From contig NC_064036.1 of assembly GCF_932526225.1 (NCBI RefSeq), positions 10,423,519-10,487,518 of the forward strand: 64,000 nucleotides of DNA, in the 5' to 3' direction. The translations under genes were made by a program, and so were the position numbers. Source of the DNA: Nematostella vectensis (taxonomy: Eukaryota > Cnidaria > Anthozoa > Actiniaria > Edwardsiidae). The notes beneath the pieces are model-generated. The model made no database searches. It saw only the letters and a list, made by a program, of their open reading frames with translations, and had not been told where the DNA came from. Shown piece by piece: positions 41,201 to 52,900 of the stretch (position 1 is its first letter; every line of letters begins with the position of its first letter).

Positions 41201-44200
41201 CCCAAAAACGTGGGGTTCAGGGTACTCAATGTAGAGCATTTAGTCCTTATCCCAAAATACGTGGGGCTCAGAGTACTCAATGTAGAGCATCTAGTCCTTA
41301 TCCCAAAGACGTGGGGTTCACTGTCCTCTGTGTAGAGCATCTAGTCCTTATCTCAAAGACGTGGGGTTCACTGTCCTCAATGTAGAGCATCTAGTCCTTA
41401 TCCCAAAATACGCGGGGCTCAAAGTCCTCAATGTAGAGCATCTAGTCCTTATCGACGTGGGGTTCACTAGCCTCAATGCAGAGCGTGGGTTTATAATATC
41501 CGAAGTTGATCTGGCCAAGATCCGAACACTTCTTTGGTTTGAAAAACAAAATCTTTACCATGAAGCTATCGAAGCCTGCGTTGTAGCCGGAACTAACTTC
41601 GTACACCTTAAGTCCAAGGTTGGCTACAACACAGGTTAAGCTATCCTGGCTCTTTATCAGCATATACACTACGTATATGGAGACAGACTGCTGTTACAGT
41701 ACACATCCCGATCGTAGCAACACGCGTCCAGCATAAAGATACCGTTTCATTTACATTATTCCGCAGCTCCCGTATGTTCCAGTAATACACTATTGGGTTT
41801 AGAGTGGAATTTACAAACACCAAGGAGCCAGTCACGTTCCAGGCGGCACTTAGGATTTGGAAAGCTCCCTTGCTTCAAGCACCGCAACAATGCATGCGAA
41901 AGGAGCTAATAAAACAATCATTATCACGAGAACGTAGAAAAGCCCGATAACGGACTTTTTGTAACGCAACAAGTTCATCACTCTCCCCTTCGCCGTGGGT
42001 GCGTACTCGCTTATCCTCAAATGGTGATACTTGAGCACTTTGTAGATCTTGTAGTAACCGAATATCATAATAGGAAGGCACAGATTTAAGATGACGGTTG
42101 CTACAGTTTGGAACGCTTACACACCCAGTAGTTAAACAGAAGATAAGACAGCGCAGGAAAACCACATCCCTCCGCAAACTATCACCAGGCGTTTGGCAGT
42201 AACGACTGAGTTGTACCTTAAGTGCAGATGCAATGCCAGGTACCTGTTTATTGTTGCTGCGGTTAGAGTGAGAACCTAACTCCCTGGAAGATAATACCTG
42301 CCACTAAAAATGCATTCCCAATGCGGCAAGTATTTTTGACGTATGGACTAAGGAAATCAGAAACCTTTCAAGAAAACACAAGCGGTAAAGCTACTATAGC
42401 TGTCTCAAGATCTGACACAGCCAGGTTTGACAGGAACAAGTTTGAGGTAGTTTGTAGAGAGCTAGCCCTGAATACTGTGATCAAGATCAAAATGTTGAAG
42501 AAGATTGATGGTACTGCTAGAGCTGTGACTACACATCCTAAACAGTACGTACTGGTCCGTTGGCTGACTGAATTCCTTGTCCATCCACAAAGCTTTCAGA
42601 GGAATAATTGGAGGACATCAGAAAAGTAGTTGAGGACTTTGCTATGATACTTGGATGAAAAGATCAAGAAACCGTTAAGTCTGAAATCTTTGCGTCTATC
42701 CACATAAAATGGATTGGTATTTCTGTTATTTTGTATAAATTGAAAACTTTCCATTGAGGTACTTTCCCGAATGACAGGCATTCCTGTGATCGTCAAGGAA
42801 GGGAATCCTTATTTTGGTTAAATCTGTAATCCCGACTCGATTCCAAAAACAAATCAAATCCAAAGCATTGCGAAATCAATGGCTTTCAGAAACAAGATCG
42901 ATTAAATGCAGCTTTCTTATCTCAAGCCTTCTGGTTCAGCTTCTTGAAGAAGCCGATTACCAACCAAGCAGAAGTTAATTACCAACGCGAAGTAAGGTGA
43001 AACAGCAGGAGTGAGAATTTTTAAGTGGGAATTTCTATAATCTTGACTTTTCGGTTGCAATGCTTCTTTGCTCCAATGAAGGGCTAACCCCGAAACGTCA
43101 TCAAAACTACTCTGTTTTTTTAAATAAAACATTTCATTACAAACATGTGTTGATTTTTTCCCTTATTCCACCACGACTTCACAGACAACCCTAGTTACAA
43201 TTGCTAGTCATATATACCAGTTTGCATAGCAGCTGTTTCAATAAAAATAATTGGGTCTAGAACTCTCAATTCTAGTCCTTTCTTTCTCCAACAGTCGAGA
43301 ACTAAACAATAGACCTAAAACAAAAAGGTCATAATATTCGTCACTCAAGTAATATATTCCTCACCTTTATAAAGCGGCCACTTCACCAAAGCTTCGAATA
43401 TTCTTTACTCAAGCACTGTATTTCAAACTTCCACAAAGAGGCCACTTCACCAAGTCTCGAATATTCCTCGATCAAGCACTGTATTTAAAAGCTCCAGAAA
43501 AAGGCCACTTCACCAAGTCTCGAATATTATTCGTCACTAAGCAATGTATTTCTCACCTTCATAAAGCGGCCACTTCATTAAGTCTCAAATATTCGTCACT
43601 CAAGCACTGTATTTCAAACCTCCAGAAAGCGGCCACTTCACTAAGTCTCAAATATTCATCACTCAAGCACTGTATTTTAAACCTCCATAAAGCGGCCACT
43701 TCACCAAGTCTGGAATATTCGTAACTCAAGTTATGTTTTTTCACCTTCATAGAGCGGCCAATTCACCAAGTCTCCAATAAAAAACAAAAACATATCTGCT
43801 ATTTTTTTTTACTATGTTTAAAAGGTTTTTTTCAAGATTTACAGTTAGCATGCTACAGTAAGTTAACCCCTACAAGTTTCATGAACAAGTCATGCAACTC
43901 GAAAAGTGTCTTATTGCATTACATTTCTGCTGATTATTTACTTTGACACCATCTGTGCGATTAAAGGATAGCTCATCTGAGGCAAATACTGTTGGTAGTT
44001 TATAACAGTTCAAAATTAAACTAAATTAACGATAATATTGAAGGGGGGAAATCACTTCAAGTTTGAGAGGGGTTCAAGTTAAGATGAATTACACTGTACA
44101 CAGGGAATTGTACTAAATAGGGCAGATAAATGGGAGAGACACGATTTTTTATTTATTAACATACTTTCTTTCTTGTCTCCTTTTGGTTTTCTCTGAATTC

Positions 44201-46458
44201 CTGAAGACCTTTCTCCAATGAATCAAGCAACTGCTGAGCCAGGGCAACATGTGCCTTACCAATATTCTCAGTTTCTAGGAATACAAAAAATTAGACAGTT
44301 GTAAAAAGGAACCAAGAGTACTATAACCTTAACTCACATACCATTTCTCAAGGAGTCCCACGAGCTCTTCAGTGTTCTACAGAAATAATATACATGCTGT
44401 AAGAATTTGATTAAAGCAATTTCAAGTAGATAAATCAAAGTAAAGTGGGTTCAGAAAAATCCAAGCAAAGGAATGACAGAGTTATCCACCAAATCCTAAA
44501 AAGTGAAAGCAACCCCAAGTAACCATAATATGGAGAAAGAACAACCCCCAAAATACAGTAGTACTCCCAGTTACAGATAAAATTGGGGAATTTTGTGTAA
44601 TTGGAATGATTCAAGAGAATTCTCCCAGAACCCCCTTATACAGCCTTTTCTAAATAAAGTTTGCCCCTTTCTCCATTAACTGTTTTCTGCCGCTACCTAA
44701 AGCAAACCTCACACTAACCCAATTTCATCCTTTGCTTCTGATGTTTTGGCAAGTCGCATCAAACTCTTTCCATACTTTTCTTCAATGTCAGCTCTACATA
44801 AAACATTGAAAATACAGCATAATTTGATATTAGTAAAAGGTAAAAGTTGGGAATGATTACCTATAGACATACTGTATTATTGCAAAAGGACAGCGGAAAC
44901 AATCCCTGCTACACAACCAGGACTTGGGTAGGATTATGCCATGAAGGCAATTTTTAGTAGTGAAGTAATGCAGATGAAAGTAAATAGCTGACCAAGGGGG
45001 TGGGTGTTTAAAGTTTTCCTGACATTTTTGGGGTGTAGAAACTTTTGAGGGTATTTTTGTGTTACCCCAAGTTGCAAAGACAACTTTCCTGCAAATGTAA
45101 GGCAGAAAGATATGCAATCCTGTTATGAAATTGGTACTTTGAAAAGCATTAAAAAGTCAGGTATTTTTTATGCCAAACCCTCCCTGAAATGTTGACAGTT
45201 AAATACCCCCCCCCCCCCCCCCGGCTTGAGAAACGAGAAGGATAATAACAGGTAACATTATTCATGAATACAAGACAATCATGATAATAATTTCAAAACA
45301 TAAATAACATTAATTTCTCATTCAAAACTTAAAAATCAAAAGGCAGAATATTGTTAACAATTCTATAATCTAGTGCAGCCCTACTTTTCATCCATGCAGC
45401 CAACAAGTACAGATACACTCATCTCTTTGAGATGAAGGTAACAACAATTGGATTCACACAAAGAATGTGACAAATTACATTCCACTAGGCTGAGTAGTAA
45501 GATGGCCATGAATGGTCTCAGCTTTGATTGCTTGACGAAAGCCTATTATTTAGTAGTGTTGTGACGTTGATCATGTTGCTTACAGTAGTATACCTCTGTT
45601 TTACAAACTCCTCCATCTCCTGGCAGGTCTGTTTGCCATCTCGCATACGTTTAGACAAAGCATCAAAGCCTGCAGTGCTAGTGAACTCGGTGCCCTGGGA
45701 AATAGAAAAGAACTCATCTATTTAAGAATATTTACAAAATTCTGATAAATGGGAGCTCGGTATATTTTGGGTGAGATATTAAACTGTTTAAAAAAATACC
45801 CTGTTAATAAAGACTGTTTTGGCACAAATAGTACCCTTATTAATAAGGTTATTTAGAGGTGTACTAAGCAAACATCAGTTATTCCATGGGCCCCTTTTTT
45901 TTTTTTTTACTTTAGGTGATCAACAAGTTGCTCTCGTCCAAGTAAAAAGTAACATAAGTAAGTGAGAAAGCTTGCAAGGTAGTAAGGTCTATATTGCAAT
46001 CTAGTAATGTCCATATTATTTAGCTTCCCACCTATAATGTCTTTAGTAAATGATCCAAAAAGATTCGAAGACGCATTTAAAGGAAAACTTTCTAGTGTAT
46101 CATAACGTCAAATCAAATATCACGACAGATTGGAACATTATTAGTCTTTCTCTGGATCAAACGGATCAAATTAGGTGATGCATGTAGTACAACTAATTTA
46201 ATATCCTACCTAAAAACTAGCAATCATGAAGCACAAATCATCTGTAATGCTTTGAATAAGAGATAAATAATACCGCAGTACAGTAGACTCACTCTGCGAA
46301 TGACAATAAGTTCTAAATTCGAGGCAGGACACGGAACCATCAAAAGTCGACACAATTTTTGGCTCAAACTAACCCAAAACTAAGTGCATAGCAATTTCTA
46401 TTGTAGCTAAAATGATGATCTGATAACTTACCCAGAAACAGTCCACAAATTTGGTCAT
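35262..46458 (-). CDS. PSTPIP1: PSTPIP1/2-like F-BAR and SH3 adaptor, complete
   Basis: Thirteen phase-consistent exons, transcribed right to left: 46458-46432, 45694-45594, 44793-44719, 44376-44342, 44274-44165, 39893-39831, 39312-39217, 38827-38782, 38252-38173, 37350-37252, 36827-36731, 36076-35894, 35515-35262. Total 1,266 bp, 421 residues; human PSTPIP1 is about 416. Residues 1-285 form the F-BAR: MTKFVDCFWGTEFTSTAGFD, then RADIEEKYGKSLMRLAK, TENIGKAHVALAQQLLDSLE, KRTYEQKCREKEAADDA, AFLRNWMWLYANLGSINCV, YEVVRQSLEGCNVDQDIKLF. A Pro/Ser/Gly linker with HIDYENYYMV follows, then a C-terminal SH3 (366-421) with ALYEYEAQ, ELSF, DTWCC and GMFPKEFV. F-BAR dimers bind curved membranes, and the SH3 binds proline motifs of actin regulators such as WASP (family knowledge). 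PSTPIP2 lacks the SH3, so this is PSTPIP1-like or pre-duplication. The 4.3-kb intron 39894-44164 hosts a GPCR pseudogene. Confidence 0.94.
36815..37140 (-). repeat. About 51-bp minisatellite made from a PSTPIP intron-exon junction
   Basis: The true acceptor and exon start (minus strand TTGTTTAG|ATGTACGAGGTG, junction at 36827/36828) is repeated six more times in the intron just upstream of it. Junction-equivalent positions are about 36877, 36929, 36980, 37032, 37083 and 37135 (steps of 50-52 bp). Copies keep TTTAG|ATGTA(C/G)GA and the following exon bases in decayed form, so they are acceptor look-alikes; stop codons follow in the copies I translated. Confidence 0.88.
37755..38125. repeat. 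About 140-bp tandem repeat, three copies, in a PSTPIP intron
   Basis: GTAAATGATTCATGAATC recurs at about 37787, 37925 and 38068, each followed by TTTTTAGA(T/C)GGT and an AATATT-rich stretch. AT-rich, no coding. Confidence 0.85.
39912..40012 (+). mobile_element. Fragment of CCGTAGC-type element
   Basis: GCAAGCCTCGAAATATTGGG... ATTAAGAAAGTATTGG... AACAGCCACGTCCCT matches the left half of the elements at 58211 and 58467. Right end missing. Confidence 0.5.
40393..42584 (-). pseudogene. Decayed class A (rhodopsin-like) GPCR in a PSTPIP intron
   Basis: Read on the minus strand from an ATG at 42584. Recognisable pieces lie in different frames: TM1 ending NILILITVFR, TM2 NLFLSNLAVSDLETAIVALP, TM3 start CRIGNAFLVAGIIFQGV, then TINRYLALHLHLRYNSVV (a DRY-position NRY), TM4 RLVIVCGGMWFSCAVL, TM5 IMIFGYYKIYKVLKYHHLRI, TM6 YKKSVIGLFYVLVIMIVLL, and TM7 NSTLNPIVYYWNIRELR. 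At least four frame changes or stops separate them, so no intact receptor is made. Downstream, the frame KPTLCIEASEPHVDKD runs into a minisatellite whose unit is related to this coding text. After the array the sequence resumes as YIEDCEAFLCKYGYSDPVRA and ends at a TAG at 40393-40395, perhaps the old C-tail (inference). Ligand class is not assignable. Confidence 0.82.
40540..41480 (-). repeat. About 50-57-bp minisatellite, around 18 units, inside the GPCR pseudogene tail
   Basis: Plus-strand unit: CTCAATGTAGAGCATCTAGT, CCTTATCCCAAAGACGTGGG, then GTTCACAGTC. Read on the minus strand each unit begins ATGCTCTACATTGAGGAC, the same text that continues into the presumptive coding tail at its low-coordinate end. 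Units vary in length because some lack the CCCAAA segment. Confidence 0.9.
43330..43775. repeat. About 63-bp tandem repeat, seven units, in the PSTPIP intron
   Basis: Recurrent AAGCGGCCACTTCACCAAGT, CTCGAATATTCGTCACTCAA and GCACTGTATTTCAAACCTCC segments. The period is a multiple of 3, so the minus strand is open for three units, but no start, splice context or homology supports coding. Confidence 0.88.
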
Positions 46459-46902
46459 TTCGGAGGGTTTTCCAACTGACTGGCACAATAAACCTACAAC
46501 AAAAAGCCTCGAACATGAAGCCCGGATACGGAAATAACAGTGGACGCGGAAAGCTGGGTTCTAGTAGTAGGGGAGGGGAGGTACAGAAGACACCTAACTC
46601 TGGAGAGGGATTAAAAATAGTTGCACACACGCACATTTATTAGAAAAAAGGTAGATTTTAGGACCAACTGTCAACTATTTTCCCCTTTTTTTGGCTTTGT
46701 TCCTGCGTTGTAAATTGCGTGATGTTTCGTTACGCTAATTGACGTCTAAGAGAAAACTCTATACATACCAGACTTATAGAAGTGGATTCAGGTTTCACTG
46801 ACCCCGACTTCCCAACTTTAAAACAGCTAGAATAACAAATGTAAAAGTGTTAGGCAGAGACTGTCGATATGTTTGTTGATTCAATACCTTGAAAGATTTG
46901 AC
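46459..46902. promoter_or_regulatory. Divergent promoter region between PSTPIP and the secreted-protein gene
   Basis: The two ATGs face away from each other 444 bp apart. A CRE/ATF-like TGACGTCT lies at 46740-46747; no clear TATA box is seen on either side. Sharing of one promoter is inferred from spacing only. Confidence 0.5.
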
Positions 46903-49900
46903 ATGGCTACTTTCATCATTGTGATCATTCTTTATTGTGTCGCAAGAAGTTCACAAGGTAATAATTCCCACAATTGTAATCATTGCCGCTAATGTACAGC
47001 CTGAATTTATTTGTCATTATTGTGAGTTGCTGGTATTTAAGTGTTTTAGTTGTTGTTGTCTCTGTTGTCTCTGTTCAGTGCCTATTAGAGATGACAGAAC
47101 TAGGGACTTGCATTTTATGGTAAGTAACTCAGAATCATATTGGGTTTGAAAATATATCTTGTATGGCTAACGGGGAGCGATGGAAATTATTATGTTGTAC
47201 TGCAGTGTGATGAGCAACAGGGTAATAATAAAATTTTGACGTCGTTATGGATGATTTCAAACCGATACTTGATTGAAAGCTCGATTGAAATGAAAAAGAA
47301 GTTATCGAATCGGTTAATTTTTGGGGGGGAAATATTAGGAATATCTTGGTGGTAAAATTAGTGATAAATTTTGGCTATCACGGAAACCCGAGAATGTTGC
47401 TCTTAGGTGAGAGTTTTCGCGATGACAAATAATAAATTTATTGTTATTTGCGTTCGATTGTAGAGAGGAGACAATAATGGAAGTGAAGACTTTCCACCTA
47501 GAGGTAAGAACACTTCTTGCAAAAAATTACCGCGCGCCAACACAAGAGCGCGCGAAAAGTCGCGCTCGATGAAAGTTACTATTCGCAAAAATATCCACGT
47601 TTGCAATTACCAATGTCTGGTACTCAGGCCATTTTCTTAATAACATGTGGTCATATTTGCAGAGGTCATTGACAGCCACCGACCTTCAGATATCTTTGGG
47701 CATCTAAACATACCTGGAAATGAGGTATATTCACTTCCCCCCGGAGGGAGGGGGGGATTCTTCAGGATAAAAGTGATAGGGATGTTCGTCGGGAAATTCG
47801 AAAAATACCCCTAAAAATACCTGCACAACAAAAATTGCTACCCTAAAAATACCTCAAAAAAGCATTAAAAATACCATTTCTAAGAGAAAAGCCTATTTTT
47901 TTCTCGGATACCCCCAAAAAATACCTGAGGCCCAATTTTGCCCCTAAAAATACACAAGCATCCGTATCAGTTCGAAAGGGAAGAACAACCCCCGGGATTC
48001 AAGTTATATGATGGGATATTGTGGGGAGGGGGGGTTGACCCAAAATGTTCCGTGATCTCTCTTCTTGTGACTCGTTTCTAACACACTTTACTTCACAGCC
48101 CAAAGGGATGGGTAGCTGTACAAGAGCAGCAAATATTTGTTTTCCCTAAACATGACGATATAATCTTGCAGAACACAGAGGAGTACATTATGATTCGGAA
48201 GGCTGCCAAGGCCATCGTGAGAAGGTTGTCCCTTCCCTCCCCTCCTAAGTTACAAATTCTGGTCGACCGAGCTGCACACTATGTCTTGAAAAACAACCTC
48301 GAATCCGAGTACGCCAAGGTCAAATCTGGAATTCATGAACTTGTGGTAGGTAGCAGAGCTTCACGCTAAAATAAATTCTTCGCAGACCTTGCCTCAGCAT
48401 TTTTGGTCCTTTACTTCAAAATCAAACTTTTCAATGTTGCTGATTTTGTAAAGCCATGCGCGAACCAAATTTTGTTGGGTTTCTTCTTTGTCTACAAGGG
48501 TCTTTAACCTTTTATCTTTCTGATTCTCATTAATTCGGTGCCATGTCCTAACTAACCTCCTATCTTATTGTATATGATAGACGATGTACCTTAATTCAGA
48601 GAAAGTTAAACCCATCCATCCAAGTCCTAGTAAGTAATTTTATGGCTTTTTAAAGTATTGAAATACTGGCTTTCCTGTGCTCGCATAAATCGAGAACATG
48701 CGGGGTCTGTGGCGAGCTCACCCACTCTTACCCACCACAGGAAACCCGCTTTGAAACGCATGGGATTAGGCTGACTCAGATTTGAGACAAGCCAGATTTG
48801 CTATATTGGGTGCGCTGACGCATTTTTGCACACAGTCAAGAAGCCGAGTGCGCCCCGGGCCAGATCTGAGCGCCCCCGGGCTTTTGATATTAGGCCATGC
48901 GTAAGAGGTTCGTCACACTTTGGGTGCTCGGCGGTGCGAGGACGTCTAGCGCCCGGAAGTATTTAGGGGGGGGGAGGGATGGCGATGAAATGTCTAACAC
49001 TCTAAACGGGAAAGTCCTCCAGTTCAAGTTACTTACTTGGTTACTTACTGATGTGACTTGTACAAGTTACTTACTTGGTTACTTACTGATGTGACTTGTA
49101 CAAGTTACTTACTTGGTTACTTACTGATGTGACTTGTACAAGTTACTTACTTGGTTACTTACTGATGTGACATGTACAAGTTACTTACTTGGTTACTTAC
49201 TGATGTGACTTGTACAAGTTACTTACTTGGTTACTTACTGATGTGACTTGTACAAGTTACTTACTTGGTTACTTACTGATGTGACTTGTACAAGTTACTT
49301 ACTTGGTTACATACTGATGTGACTTGTACAAGTTACTTACTTGGTTACTTACTGATGTGACTTGTACAAGTTACTTACTTGGTTACTTACTGATGTGACT
49401 TGTACAAGTTACTTACTTGGTTACTTACTGATGTGACATGTACAAGTTACTTACTTGGTTACTTACTGATGTGACTTGTACAAGTTACTTACTTGGTTAC
49501 TTACTGATGTGACATGTACAAGTTACTTACTTGGTTACTTACTGATGTGACTTGTACAAGTTACTTACTTGGTTACTTACTGATGTGACTTGTACAAGTT
49601 ACTTACTTGGTTACTTACTGATGTGACTTGTACAAGTTACTTACTTGGTTACTTACTGATGTGACTTGTACAAGTTACTTACTTGGTTACTTACTGATGT
49701 GACTTGTACAAGTTACTTACTTGGTTACTTACTGATGTGACATGTACAAGTTACTTACTTGGTTACTTACTGATGTGACTTGTACAAGTTACTTACTTGG
49801 TTACTTACTGGTGTGACTTGTACAAGTTACTTACTTGGTTACTTACTGATGTGACTTGTACAAGTTACTTACTTGGTTACTTACTGATGTGACTTGTACA

Positions 49901-52900
49901 AGTTACTTACTTGGTTACTTACTGATGTGACTTGTACAAGTTACTTACTTGGTTACTTACTGATGTGACTTGTACAAGTTACTTACTTGGTTACTTACTG
50001 ATGTGACTTGTACAAGTTCCTTACTTGGTTACTTACTGATGTGACTTGTACAAGTTACTTACTTGGTTACTTACTGATGTGACTTGTACAAGTTACTTAC
50101 TTGGTTACTTACTGATGTGACTTGTACAAGTTACTTACTTGGTTACTTACTGATGTGACTTGTACAAGTTACTTACTTGGTTACTTACTGATGTGACTTG
50201 TACAAGTTACTTACTTGGTTACTTACTGATGTGACTTGTACAAGTTACTTACTTGGTTACTTACTGATGTGACTTGTACAAGTTACTTACTTGGTTACTT
50301 ACTGATGTGACTTGTACAAGTTACTTACTTGGTTACTTACTGATGTGACTTGTACAAGTTACTTACTTGGTTACTTACTGATGTGACTTGTACAAGTTAC
50401 TTACTTGGTTACTTACTGATGTGACTTGTACAAGTTACTTACTTGGTTACTTACTGATGTGACTTGTACAAGTTACTTACTTGGTTACTTACTGATGTGA
50501 CTTGTACAAGTTACTTACTTGGTTACTTACTGATGTGACTTGTACTCGAACCTAACTAAGTTAGTTCTCTCTTGTCCTTTATTTAGCCGCAAGGCAAAAT
50601 ATCCTGCCGCATGAGCCACAACGTGAGGAAAAGACCGAAGACGTGATCGCTGTCCTGGAAGATATGCTGGAAGAAATCGCCTTTCGATTCAACTTGACTA
50701 CGCGACAAGTGAGTTCAAGAGGCAGGTGGGCGTTGTGCTGTGCTTGGGTAGATGATGTCCAGCTGCAACAAACATCTGAAAAGAGTAATATCGAACAAAA
50801 ACGCCCACTCATTTGTCGTATCTTTTATGAACATCTACCATAAAAGCACGGAATTTTTCCTATGTTTGCAGTCTTGTTTGAAGTTAATCCATTTATGATG
50901 TTCTGTATTTCCTATTAAGGAAACACAACGAAAATATTTTTTCGAGTAAATGGCAAACTGGTTTAATGAGAGTGAGTTTTTACTCACTAACTCGGTTAAA
51001 CGAATAGCTTATCGAATATCGAATCATAGTGATCACTCTCTATTCCTTGTTGTAGTCTAAGCAGATGATCCACGCCAGTGTAAAAGTCCTGTCAGGAGAG
51101 CTTAACCTTACCCCGCACCAGCGAAAGGGCCTGAGCGAGAGGGTGACGTCACACGTGAGAGCGAGGCTGGAGTTAGAGGATGAAGACAACAGGGACGCTC
51201 GCCTAAGAAGACTGGAAGAACTCGTGGAGGGAGACATGGAGAAGTACCATCTGTCTGCCCTCAAGGTAAGCGTGAAACTCCAGTCTTGTTAAGAGTTACG
51301 TTACCTGCTACCGTGGCCACCATAAAGAAGAACGAGAATCACAGTTATTTTATTGACAAGAGCATCATAAGTAGGAGGATTCTGTCGTGTTCTTATGTGC
51401 AATAAAGCATTTCGTTGCCACGCTGATTGGCTAATAAAGATCATGTCTGTGAAAACAAAGGTAACAACGGTAGTGTCACATTCCATTGTATAAGCTCATG
51501 TCAACCAAAGTTGCCAGGATAGCTACCAGTACCTTTAAATACCATTCGAAATTAATACTTAAAGTAATCTTACACACTTGCAGTTGCGCCGACTCGAGGC
51601 TCTCAAGGTTGAAGAAGAAGCTATTAAAGAAAACCTCTCAAAGGCTGAGAAAATGCGCATGCTCAAGCGGATGTACACTGACGTGGTGAATGACTTGCAA
51701 GAGCAGGTTAAAGAAGCCAAACCGCAAAGCCGTCCCGTGTTCAGTAAGCAAAGCGTTTCAGCGATTTTGCAAGCGCTAAATTCGAAGGCAGCCATCAGAA
51801 AGCTGACGGATCACGAGGTAACCTTTTTCACACAAAAGGAATCTTGTTTGCTACTTACTGGTTAACTAACTAGTTATTGACTGACGGTAAATAACTAGTT
51901 GTTTTGACTGACTAGCCTTTGAATGACTGATTGTTAACTGAGTTTTTGTTGACTCTGCAGGTACTTGTACTCAAAAAAGTAATCATAGCAGCTCTGATAG
52001 AAATCGGGAACTTGACCGATCTGACTCACTCTACGAAAGGTAATGGCAATAATGCATCGATCCAATGCCCTTGGGACAACTGGGGATACATCTTTTGGAC
52101 ATATTTTTTTAGGGGAGAGGCAAGGGTAATAACCCGTGGGGGAGGAACAGGGTAATAACCCATGGGGGAGGAGCAGGGTAATAACCCATGGGGGAGGAAC
52201 AGGCTAATAACCCATGGGGGAGGAGCAGGGTAATAACCCATGGGGGAGTGGCAGGGTAATAACCCATGGGGGAGGAGCAGGGTAATAACCTATGAGGGAG
52301 GAGCAGGGTAATAACCCATGGGGGAGGGGCAGGGTAATAACCCATGGGGGAGGAGCAGGCTAATAACCCATGGGGGAGGGGCAGGGTAATAACCCATGGG
52401 GGAGGGGCAGGGTAATAACCCATCAGGGAAGAGCAGGGTAATAACCCATGGGGGAGGGGCAGGGTAATAACCCATCAGGGAAGAGCAGGGTAATAACCCA
52501 TGGGGGAGGGGCAGGGTAATAACCCATGGGGGAGGAGCAGGGTAATAACCCATGGGGGAGGAGCAGGCTAATAACCCATGGGGGAGGAGCAGGGTAATAA
52601 CCCATGGGGGAGGGGCAGGGTAATAACCCATCAGGGAGGAGCAGGTTTATAACCCATGGGGGAGGAGCAGGGTAATAACCCATGGGGGAGGAGCAGGGTA
52701 ATAACCCATCAGGGAAGAGCAGGGTAATAACCCATGGGGGAGGGGCAGGGTAATAACCCATGGGGGAGGAGCAGGGTAATAACCCATGGGGGAGGAGCAG
52801 GGTAATAACCCATGGGGGAGGAGCAGTGTAATAACCCATGGGGGAGGAGCAGGTTTATAACTCATGGGGGAGGGGCAGGGTAATAACGCATGGGGAAGGA

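Noticed and set aside
41361..41639. Plus-strand frame of 92 codons across the minisatellite edge
   Set aside because: It is antisense to the GPCR pseudogene tail and made mostly of repeat units.
47206..47221. Microexon reading CDEQQ with flanking TGCAG and GTAATA
   Set aside because: Including it forces an in-frame stop in the next exon (47464-47503). Joining 47119 directly to 47464 keeps phase and an open frame.
47725..48060. Cluster of CCCCTAAAAATACC-like repeats, also echoed near 44985-45215
   Set aside because: Possible old transposon remnants, but I could not define ends, duplications or a convincing alignment, so no feature was called.
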